Shown here: piece by piece, positions 45,401 to 57,400 of the stretch
Position numbering within the stretch: position 1 is the stretch's first letter
Layout: the number at the start of each line of letters is the position of its first letter
Source of the DNA: Siphonodentalium dalli
Lineage: Eukaryota > Mollusca > Scaphopoda > Gadilida > Siphonodentaliidae
Reading direction: 5' to 3'
Length of the DNA: 64,000 bases
Assembly (NCBI GenBank): GCA_032622095.1
Contig: CP136061.1
Span: forward strand, 202,422,244 to 202,486,243
The notes under the pieces: model-generated
Database searches by the model: none
What the model saw: the letters and a program-made list of their open reading frames with translations, nothing else
Told to the model about the DNA's origin: nothing
Translations under genes and position numbers: made by a program

Positions 45401-48400
45401 GTCCTTGTCAACTTATAATTTGCCGATTATTTTGGTTCCCAGTTGATAACTTTATAGTTATATAGTTATAGTTAACCAATTGCTTTATATTTGGTATAAA
45501 TTGGATTGAAAAAAAAAGGTCAAGTGGCAATCTTTGCACGAATAATTCCTTCGCCACACGCTACATGCCACAAATATCGTCCGATTGTAACAAAACTTCA
45601 TATGGATCTGTGGAGTTTTTCAAATTTGTCCAAATATTATAAAAAATACATGGCTGCCAGCGGCCACCTTGGATTTTACTCTTTATATGACTAGATCCTT
45701 CTGCAAACCCTAGCTACATTCCACATCTGTTATCCAATCTTCACCAACTCTATATGGATCTTCAGAGTGAAATTGGAGTAATTAATTTTTCCAAAATACG
45801 TTATGAATTTCACATTTTCTTCAAAAATTGAATATGCAATGAAAACATGTGTTGTGGACTAAACACCCATGCAAATAAGAATAGAACATTCCAGTCTTTA
45901 CTATTAGTTATCAGGTGAATCCATTCACTAATGAAAGGGTTAATTTTAATAAATACACTCACCGAAGTGTCAAAAGTAAAACTAGCTACATCTGCGAACG
46001 ACGTCTTATCCCAGATACGTATGGAATTTTCTTCATTTTGTGTTGAATAGCTTAGAACATGAGAACTTTGTTCATTCAGATCAAACTCTGGGAATGCCCT
46101 GTGTTTCTCCATCCGTTTCAACACCTTCCCTGAAAGTTGATAGAAAATCAGTATTAGCAATTTTTAGTCACAATAAAAGGCCGCTCGGCCACAGTGTCCC
46201 CCGAACCGGTGGCTTTATTTGGAGCGGTGTCTTTGTAGAAGTATACTATATGGATAAGACACTTGTGCATTGTCTCATTACTGACATGCATACAAATAAC
46301 CAAATCTTAAAAAAACTCTTAAAGTCAAAAACTTGAGTTATCATGCGGAAACAAAAGAAAAGAAGTAAAATTAAATTCGAAAAAAGTCCATAACTCTAGG
46401 AAAAATCATCGGATCAAACTCAAATTAGAACTCAACCTGTATCTTGATATGACTGATCCACATAAAAATGGTATTTGCAATTAAAGGATCCAAACTTGAG
46501 ATATCATCCGGAAACCGAAAAAGTGAGAAATTTTCTTAGTAAAACAAGTTGAATAAAAGGTCGGTAGACCTCATGTCCGCCTCTAAGCATTGGCTTCACA
46601 GATACGACCGTTGTTTGCGCATAAAAACCTGTCTTTAGTGCTAGTAAACCTACATACCAAATTTAATTTCATTCAGTACATATTTACTAAAGTTATCATC
46701 CGGAAACCTCAAATTGGCAAAAATTCTAAGTCAAAAAGGGCCATAACTCTCGCAAAAATTATCGAACTTCGAACTTCGAAATTCGAACTTGAGCTGTATT
46801 TTGATATAAGTAAACCACAAAAAAACGGGTTTTGCATATAAACAATCCAAAATCAAGTTATCATCCGGAAACCAAAAAACAGAAGAAAAACAGAAGGACA
46901 AAAAGGGCTGTAACTCATGTAAAAATAACTGGACGGAACCCATATTCGAACGTGGCCTGTATCTTTAGCTGGGAAATACACACACCAACTTTGGTTCAGA
47001 TCAAATAATCCAAACTGGAGTTATCAGTCGGAAACCAAAAAAGTTAACAGACGGTCAAATTCTAAGTTGAAAAAGGGCTGTAACTCATGTAAAAATAATT
47101 GGACGGAACCCATATTCGAACTTGGCCTGTATCTTTAGCTGGGAAATACACATACCAACTTTGGTTCAGATCAAATAATCCAAACTGGAGTTATCGGTCG
47201 GAAACCAAAAATGTTAACAGACGGTCAAATTCTAAGTCGAAAAAAGGGGCATAACTCTGGTGAAAATTGGCGGACGGAACCAGAATTCGAACTTGACCTG
47301 TCTTTTCTGCTAGTAAACCCACATACCAAATTTAATTTAATTTGGTTCACTCTAACTAAAGTTATCATCCGGAAACCTCGGATGCACGGCTCGACGGACG
47401 TACTGATTATAATAGTCCTCCGAACCCGTTGGGTCGGCGGACAAAAAGGGCCAAAACTCTCGCAAAAATGGCCAAAGCATACCCATATTCGAACTTGACA
47501 TGTACATAGGGCTGATAAACTCACATACCAAATTTGGTTCAGATATGATCAAACAAACTGAAGTTATCATCCGGAAACCAGAAAATTACAAGATTCTAAG
47601 TAAAAAAAGGGCCATAACTCTCGCAAAAAAATGGGCGGAGCAAACCCATATTCGAACTTGACCTGTATTTTTGTCTGATAAACTCACGGACGGACGGTGC
47701 GACGGACGGATGGACACCGGCTATTTTAATAGTCCCCCGAATTTTTTTTTTCGGGGGACAATTAGGTGTTACAGTAATGCCTTAATTAATTGACTCGCCG
47801 AGAGCTTTCCGATGAATGGCAACAAGTCATATTTCCGACTAAATCTTTAAAAGTTACCCATAATTCTGCTGTGGTTAAGAAGTCGATTAATTAGAGCATT
47901 ACTGTACTTGTAAAATGTGCTACTATGTATTGTTATAGAGATGAACTTGTGGCGCCAAACCTAAATGTGTAATACCTATTAGCAAAGTGTGTGAACAATA
48001 CTCTGATAGTGTGACAAATTATCTACAATGCAATCGTAGATTAAAGGTACTCAACCCGTAAAGAGGGTCCCCATCTCAACAGATTCCAACAACAACAATC
48101 CGATCAGAGGGTCCTATATTACTATTTCTTTGGCTTTGGGGGTAAAAAATATTTGATTCGAGTCGAGGAACCCATCAAACAAAGCTCAGAGTTATTAGAT
48201 ACTGATTTTTGAAAATTCTTATGTTCTCGAGATGAGTACTTATAACTGCCGTCAATTTGGTAACATGCTCGAGATTTTACGCCAAAATTCTATTCAAACA
48301 GACAAGGATGGATAACTCTATAATCAAGTGGTAATAATTGACTACGTACTGGGCCTGTAAGAATTCCCGATAATGAAAAATAATAGATTTCTAAAATCGA

Positions 48401-51400
48401 TATCTAACAGATCTGAGCTTTGATGGGTGACTTCCTCAACTCGAATCAAATTTTTTTGACCCCCGGAGCCATTGAAATAGTAATTGAGAGGAGTTTTATC
48501 GGGTTGAGTACCTTTAACTAATTTAACTTGTTCAGTGCCTACATTACGAGGCTAAAGTGCCAGCAGAGCCGATATAATCAGGCCCTAATTTCGGCTGGGT
48601 TTTAAGACCATTTTATTTTATTTTGGTAATAACTGTACGGCAACAAAACAAAAATTATATTATGAAAACTGAATTATATAGAGTAAGAATTATGTATTAT
48701 TTTTATTTTTAATGACTTTAATGGATGAAAATTACACAAAAATAAACTAGAGAATTACATCATTCCTATGGGACGCACTAAAGTTGTAGTCCAAGTCCGA
48801 GTCGGGGAAAAGTTGTAGTTGGCAATTTCAATTTTGTTTGTTGTCATTAATATATACCCAAAATGTTGATTTTTGGTTTGGGATATGTATGCCAATTAGA
48901 AATGAAATAAATTTAAAAGATAATTCGCAAGTCTTATATTTCAACTTTCATCGCCATGGCAGCTGACTCTGACTACAACTTTTTCATGGGCTTCAGAACG
49001 AAAAATGTCAGAGAGTTGTCTGCATGTTGTGATTGTTTGGTAATGTGCTGCGTCACACAAACGTTTTGCTCACAGGAGAACTTTATGAAAATATCCCATT
49101 CACAATTGGACACTTGACTTCTCCCATACAGCAGTTAATTAGACACACGATTATCATAATGCCCTTTTGGGGAGTTATGCCCCTTTAGTGATTGTACTTT
49201 GGAGTTATTCATTTCTACATTCATTATGTGTAGAAATGCAATGGAGAATGTCACCAGCTAATATATATAGGCCTAGCCATGTGCGCAAAATAACCGAATC
49301 TGTGATTCATAATGGAACAAACTGTTTGTGAAGTGTGATGTGTCGATTTCCCCATGACTTTGCAGAGGTCATACACATCTACATGTATACATAAATCATA
49401 TTAAAGGGATTGGAGGCCTTCATTGTAGCTTATAATTTAGAATTAACATTTATCAAATTATGATAATTTCCCCAAGAATATACTAATACCGGTAGTATTA
49501 ATTTGAATGTCATATTATTCACAAAACATGATTTGTGTGACTTTGTGTCAGAGAAAATGTAGGTCGAGTGTTGTTTTATAGTTTCTCACAAAAAGCGCAA
49601 TGAATTGTTTATAAGCAGAATCACGATATTGCGACATTTCCTTATTTGGATTCGCACGCATTATACGTCGGTTGTAAAACCCCTAATTTGGTGCATCTAC
49701 AACTTACAACTCACAATAGTTTCATAGTAAATTCCTTATTTGGTATGTATTACCATATATAGGTTAGGAGAAAATACTGGATTGAAAAATATTCATCTCT
49801 TGCAAGAACAATTATATTATGTACGTTTTCTGTATGATCAATTCCCAATCATTAAGTAAAGTGAATTAGCTGGATTTTGAACTGACAGCGGGTAAAATGG
49901 GATGATTAAAATAAAATTTGGCGCAATTTGAATGCGATTGTTGATTGCGCCAATCATATTATCTTGGCCTTCCACAGCGCAACGGAATATTTTCATTGGA
50001 CAATCCAGTAGTTCGGATGTGTTTGGCTCAAAATAAACAAGTGGTTCTACACAATACTTATGATTTGCAAAATACCTTATTTTGTGCTTTAAGTGATTAA
50101 ATTACAATAAAACATCAATTATTCAACTATCCTGGATTAAGTATTAGACAGATAACAGCTTTCAGTTTGAACGTAACACTAGGAAGACATTTATAGGGCT
50201 CAAATTTGCTATAAACATAAAATTTTAGAGTTATTTCATTTGTAGTTTGCAGGAGTTATTGCCCTTGACATCGCGGATTATTGGCGGTTTGATTGGATAC
50301 CCACATTGATCCACACATATCTCTTCAAAAGCACTTCTGAGCTACAGTAATGGCCGAACAATAATCAACTCTTTAACCACAGCAGAATTATGGGTAACTT
50401 TTCAGGATTTAGTTGGAAATATGTCTTGTTGCCATTCATCGGGAAAGTTCTAACTGCAGAATTGTGGGTAACTTTTCAGGATTTAGTCGGAAATATGGCT
50501 TGTTGCCATTCATCGGAAAGCTCTCAGCAGTGAGAGCTTTCCGATGAATGGCAACAAGCCATATTTCCGACTAAATCCTGAAAAGTTACCCATAATCCTG
50601 CTGTGGTTAAGGAGTCAATTATTTAGGGCATTACTGTATTTATTGATGACAGCAGAGTATGACATGAGGGAAATATCAGTCAAAATGCTAATTGAATAAA
50701 AAGTCGGTGGACCACAGTGTCCCCCGACAACGTGGCAAGTCGATGCCGCTTTGTTAAAGAAATTTTTAAAAAGGTTGAAATGTCGAGAGGGTTAATAATT
50801 CTCTAAAAAAATATTTTTTCTGTCATCTATATACATGTTGCTCATCTCCAATATGTGGGTAACAATACTCTGAAGTTTCAAATATCTACGATCAAGACTG
50901 TAGGAGGAGTTGATTATAACATGAAGGTACCCTCATACAGCCTCATACAAAAAATTATAAAAAATGTTTTTCAAAGTTGAAAGGCCCACAACTCTGGGAA
51001 AAATCATTCGATCAATCTCAAATTAGAACTTGACCTGTATTTTGATATGAACGACCCACAAAAAAACGGAATTTTCAATTGAACAGTCCAAAGTTGAGTT
51101 ATCATCCGGAAACCAAAGAAAAAAAGAAGAAAATTGAATTTTCTAAGTCAAAAAAGTCCATAACTCTAGGAAAGATCATCGGATCAAACTCAAATTCGAA
51201 CTCAACCTGTATCTTGATGTGACTGATCCACATAAAAATATGTGATCAAACCCAGAATTGCAGAGCACCTGTGTTCTTGGTTGAGACACCTACAAACCAA
51301 GTTTCAATCAAATTGGATGATCCTTACTGGAGTTATAACTCCGGACGGACGGGACGCATGGACGGCTCGACGGGATGCACAGACGAACAGACGGGGCTGA

Positions 51401-54400
51401 TTACAATAGTCCCCCCAAAATAATTTTGTCGGGGAACAATAATCAACAATAATTTAGCCCTTGCGGTGACAATTCCTGTATTTTGTCTTTATTTGGACGG
51501 TGAAGTATGACTATATCACCCCTAGCAATATACATCATTCCATATGTTTCATATTTGTCTTGTTATGTTCCATCCATGAGTATATTGTAAATAAATTTAT
51601 CCTATCCTATTAAATTGTATAGCATTTACCAATATTTGATAGCAAAATGCTATAGTACAGTAATACCCGAAGTATTTAACCCTTTAACCACAGCAGAATT
51701 ATGGGAATTTTTTCAGGATTTAGTAGGAAATATGGCTTGTTGCCATTTATCGGAAAGCTCTCAGTGAGAGCCTTCCAATGAATGGCAACAAGCCTGTCTG
51801 ATCAATTTTATTGGTTAGCGACTGGGATATCATATGGTATATGATATAATAATTTATTGTTGTGTCTGCAGACCTAACATGTATGCCCATAAAGAGATGT
51901 TCCCGGCCTCAATATAGACATCACCTGTATGATGTCACGATTAATATTTTGTGGTTTACTAAAATAAGTTGATGAAATGCTGCCGATAGGTGTGGTGTTT
52001 TGAGTCACATACTGATTTGGTTTATTATTGTTTATATATTATAGAATACACTGGCTTACAAGGTAAATATTGTTAGGCAATTAATTCTCTTATATATGCA
52101 AGGTGCCCTATTGGCGACTCGCATATATAAGAAAATGCATTGGCATAGGGCTTTCACAAAAATTCAGCAAGCTCCAGTCATGAAGGGTTAATTACCTGTC
52201 TTGCAATCGTATTTCCTTATCACATCATCGTAATGGTTCGCTAGGATGTTGCCATCTGGAAGGAACTTAGCTACATCAAATCCATAAACAGCATCACCAG
52301 CATAGCGACCTTCTTTTTTGGTATATGACGCAAAATCTTCTTCATCATATATCTTCATTGGTTTTGCCTTTTCATCTGCTCAGTAGAAAGAAAAAAAAAC
52401 TATAAATAGACAGAACTAAACACACATATTAACCCTTTACCCAACAAACCGGCCAAAACCGGCCAAATAAAGCTTCAACAGCCTAAAATATCTTCGGTCT
52501 GTCTCAATAGAACCATACACATATGGATATATCATTGGAACCGGCTCCTTGACCACATTGTGATAGTTACAGTTATGCCCTGTGCCAATGCATTCTCTTA
52601 TATATGCGAGTCGACCATAGGTCGCCTCGCATATATAAGAGAATGCATTGGCCTAAAAAAAAAAAAAATTAACACTTTTTACCATTTTTTCTTACATTCT
52701 TTAACAATTTTATAATTTTTAATGTGTTAAGCCAATGCATTCTCTTATATATGCGAGGCAACCTATGGTCGGCTCGCATATATAAGAGAATGCATTGGCA
52801 CAGGGCCCTTCTGTTGGGTAAAGGGTTAATCAAGAATTTTTTATCGAATGAGTTGCAGATGGCGCAAGGATATATTTTGTGAGCGCATAGCTCGAGCAAA
52901 ATGTAACTAAGTACTGTCCGCAAAGAGTTTGATAAAAGATTCAAGATTATGATGCAAGTTGTGTTCTGTGTTTATTCTACACCATTGTGTCAGATGAACT
53001 AAATTCATTACTGTCATCTTCATTGATACTATGACTACCTTTATTGTGATTGATGAATAACTAGTAATTTTCGGGGCATCACTCAAAGCAGATCATTGAT
53101 ATAATAATGTACATCATCTTTCTTGGCGACAATGTCAAAAAAAATTATTCTGGCTTGTATTCCACTAAAGGTATACACTAATATGTATTCGATGGCTCGT
53201 ATTCCGCTGAATACAAATGCCTCACTCGATGGGTGTGGAATAATTATACAGGATATAAACCGCTAGCCAAAAGTAAATGAAGACTATATTTGGTAAACTG
53301 CAAATGCAACGGGGCAACAATCAAATCAAATAGTACCTACAGTAATGCCCTAATAATCGACTACTTAACCACAGCAAAATTATGGGTAATTTTTCAGGAT
53401 TTAGTCGGAAATATGGCTTGTTGCCATTCATCGGAAAGCTGAGAGCTTTCCGATGAATGGCAACAAGCCATATTTCCGACTAAATCCTGAAAAATTACCC
53501 ATAACTCTGCTGTGGTTAAGCAGTCGATTATTTAGGGCATTACTGTATAGCTCAGAAAATATGTCTGGTCAGAGACCAGCCCAGAGGGCGACTTGGGAGA
53601 TATCTTCTCTCTAAAATGTGCTACTGCCCCCTGTTCTTATCCCAGGGAGAAGTGACTTCTCTATCATATATCAGTATGTCCCAACACCATATTTAAAGCA
53701 TATTTACTGATTATAATGGGGTTCTTACTCACTATAATGGATTTATATAAATGAGCTCTTGTGTTGCATAAAACTGATTGGATAACAGAATGGTGATGGG
53801 GTGTAAATCGAACTTCATCCTTTATGACTTCTACCTGATAACAGTTCACTTATCTAATAACGAAATACGGAGAAGTAACTTATCATAATTTTAAACCTAT
53901 AGGCTGGTTCCTATACCCAGTTTACAATAAATGTTAATCAGTGGCACCAAATTGTTAGAATTTCCAACAGCTAATTGGTGTTTATTGAAAATTTAAAAAA
54001 TGTGTGCTCGGCATAATGAAGCCATTATTCTACAAAATAAGAGACGGCAGCCTTAGAAAAATAATAATTTAAGATTTTTTTGTTTTTAACCCTTTCACGA
54101 CTGGTGCTTCCTCAAATTTAGCGAAAACCCTGTGCCAATGAATTCTCTAATATATGCGAGTCACCCATAGGGTACCTCACATATATTTGAGAATGCATTG
54201 GCCTAACAATATTTATCTTAACCTTGTTAGCCAGTGCATTCTCTTATATATGCGAGACTCCCTATGGGAGACTCTCATATATAAGAGAATGCATTGGCAC
54301 AGGTCTTTAACTCGTTTGGGACGTGATTCTTTTGAGAAAACATTACTCACAGACGAGATTGTTTGCAGAAATGCTCACTTTTATATAATTTTATAGCAAT

Positions 54401-57400
54401 TCATGCGTTTTATTCAATGTTGGTTCAGACCATTTGCCATGGCCGAATTCTCCGCGGGACAACTCATACTATATGGGTAATCATCTGTAGTCTATAAATC
54501 TTCTAGAAATTTTGGGTAGATATATACCACCAAATTACGACCGGTTGCCATAGCAACCTATTTTCGGAAATGTATGCGTTTGGGGGGGGGCTGTAATTTC
54601 GCTATATGACGATATGTTTGCGACATTTTGAATCAAATATAAATCATTTCGATGATCCAGGACTATTTTGCCAACATATGGAACTAGCCATGCTCGAAAA
54701 TCACCCAATACCGACAGAGGGCGCCATTCAAAATGGCTGCCAAAGCCCCGTTTTCTAATGTTAAAATGCTTACTGTTATATCATTTTATAGCAAGGTATA
54801 CGTTAACTTAATGATTGGTCAGACCATTTGTCATGACAGAATTCTCCTCGTGACAACTAATAATATATATATATGGGTGATCATTCGTGTTCTATAAATC
54901 TTCAAATTTTTTGGGTAGATACCACCAAATTGCGACCCGGGTTGACATGACAAACGATTTTCGGAAAATTATGCGTTAGGGGGCTGTAATTCCGCTATAC
55001 GAGATGTTTGCATGCGACATTTTGAATCAAATGTAATTATTTTCCAAAGAAATAGGATCCATGAATATACTTAAATTGCTGCCGCTACTTGTTCCTTCCG
55101 CCGAGGGGGTCAATATTCACCGGCCATGGTGATTGTCAACCGAAAACTTGTCTACGCGTCAATGGCTTAGGCTACTGAGCGCCGCCATTTTGGAGCAATG
55201 ACGTCACGATTCATGGCACGCAACCCCCACGTGACGCCAAAAATAGGTTACATCTTCCCGGACCCCTCACTGAGTGATCGGCCTATATTGAATACATGTT
55301 ACTATGCGCAAAACATTTAATTATAAAAGATTCATTCGCTGATAGCAAGTGCATTAAGTTGGAAACGGATATATCCGTTTCCCGTCCTGTAGGTAATGTT
55401 TTGGGAAACGGATATATCCGTTTCCCGTCCTAAACGAGTTAACGCTGCACCAGCGCATCTCCCATCATGAAAGGGTTAATCCTTTCTATACTAAATACTC
55501 ATTGATGAGTAATTCGCTTAGGAAATTTTATCTTAATACCCACCAAATGAATAATCGATTGTTCCAATGTACATACTTTTATGGCTGAATGTGAGAATCC
55601 ATATAATATATTAAAGATACGGGCGGCATTGGCGGTTGGTATGCTGTTAAAATATTCAGCTCCGTAAAAAAACGCCATAAACAGAAAGAATAGTAAAATA
55701 TAGACAGACTTTGTTCTTATACCAATCAGAAATATGGCATAAACAGTATGTTATTGTCAAATGTTTTTACTTTGTTATGTAAACAAAAGCAAAAAACGTT
55801 ACAGAACCTGGCTTTTGTTTAGATCCGGATATGGTAAACATAAAGAGCGTTATTTGTTACTGTTTTCCTGATATGGAAATAATAAAGAGCGTTTATATCA
55901 TTTGTGATTAACCAATAGAATTTCAATGTGTTATGTAAACAGAAGCAAAACTTTTGTGACACGATCAGGCTCTTGTTAACGTACACCACCATATGTCTTG
56001 ACGACAATATACTATCTACGTGCTGATTATGTTTGGCATATGAACAAAACTATATATATTTTAATATTCCTTCCGTTGATGGCGATTTGAACAAATATGA
56101 ATATTTCTGCAACAAATTAACGCGGCCCGTGCCTTTAACATGACTAGTACCTGTGATGTTTATATTGAAGAAAATATCGGCATACTCTGATTTATCGTTG
56201 TCTGCTGATAGTTTACAATTCTCCAATAAAAGAATGTGATAGTCATCGGTTAGCAGGCAGGTGTGGCCACCGTAAAACGAGTCCGTATCGAATATTGATG
56301 GCTGCAGAACCCTGATTAAGTTATACTTCTTCAGATCGAATATAAATATGGGTCCTTCATCAGTCACTGCACAGCATATAGTTTCTGCAGGATTGGTCTG
56401 AAAAAAGAGAAACATACAGGCCTGAAAATATATTGTTGGACATTTGCATGCAAGCCTTGAAATAGGGTGTCTGTCATTTGCAGAATGAGGTCCCCAGAGG
56501 GTGAATTTAGTGACGCTACCCCACATAGCGGGCTAGCATCACCAAATTCACCCTCTGGGAACCTCATTCTGCTGAGGTGTAAGCAGAATGAGGTCCCCAG
56601 AGGGTGCATTTGGTGATGCTAGCCTGCAAATGACAGACACCCTATTTCAAGGCTTGTTTGCATGAGGTCCCCAGAGGGTGAATTTAACACAGTGGGCTAG
56701 CATCACCAAGTTCATCCTTTGGGAGAGGGCTTCAAATAAGCCAATAGCATGTTGCCTAATCCCATTTTTCTTCTAAATTTGTACCTATTGTAATTATATA
56801 TTTGAATTTCCATTGAGGGAAAAATATATACTGTTTAAACTAAGTTTGTCCTCTGGGGACCTCATTCTGCAAGGCCTCATCTGCTATGGGAGATATTGAC
56901 ACAGATTTAAGTTACCAGATGGTGAAGATGTTGAAGTGAACCCATTGGGCACCTTGATTATGCAATGTGTCATCAGCCGTTTTGAGGATATAGAAAAATT
57001 AAACTAAAAAAGAAAAAGAAACATTCTAAGCAGAATGATGGTTCCCAGAGGGTGAATTTTATGGGAGGCCGTTTTCACATTTATTCCCTAATTGCACTTA
57101 GGCGCAAATCATTACAATATTTGCGCTTAAGCGCAATTCATTTGCGCTTAAGCGCAAATATAAGTTGAGGCTATCACCCCCATATTATTTTTATGAAGGG
57201 CTAGTCCAAATTATTGTTTTCATTAGGAATCCATTTTCCCTCCTTATTTCATTTTCATTGTGGCAGCTGGATGTACAATACCAGGAATGTGAATCTCATT
57301 TCTAATTCTAAATAATTATGGATCCGGCTCAAATTAATCAAATTCTGACCACTATGAGCAGGATTGTCAGGAATTGTGAACGGTTTTTAATTTATGCTGG

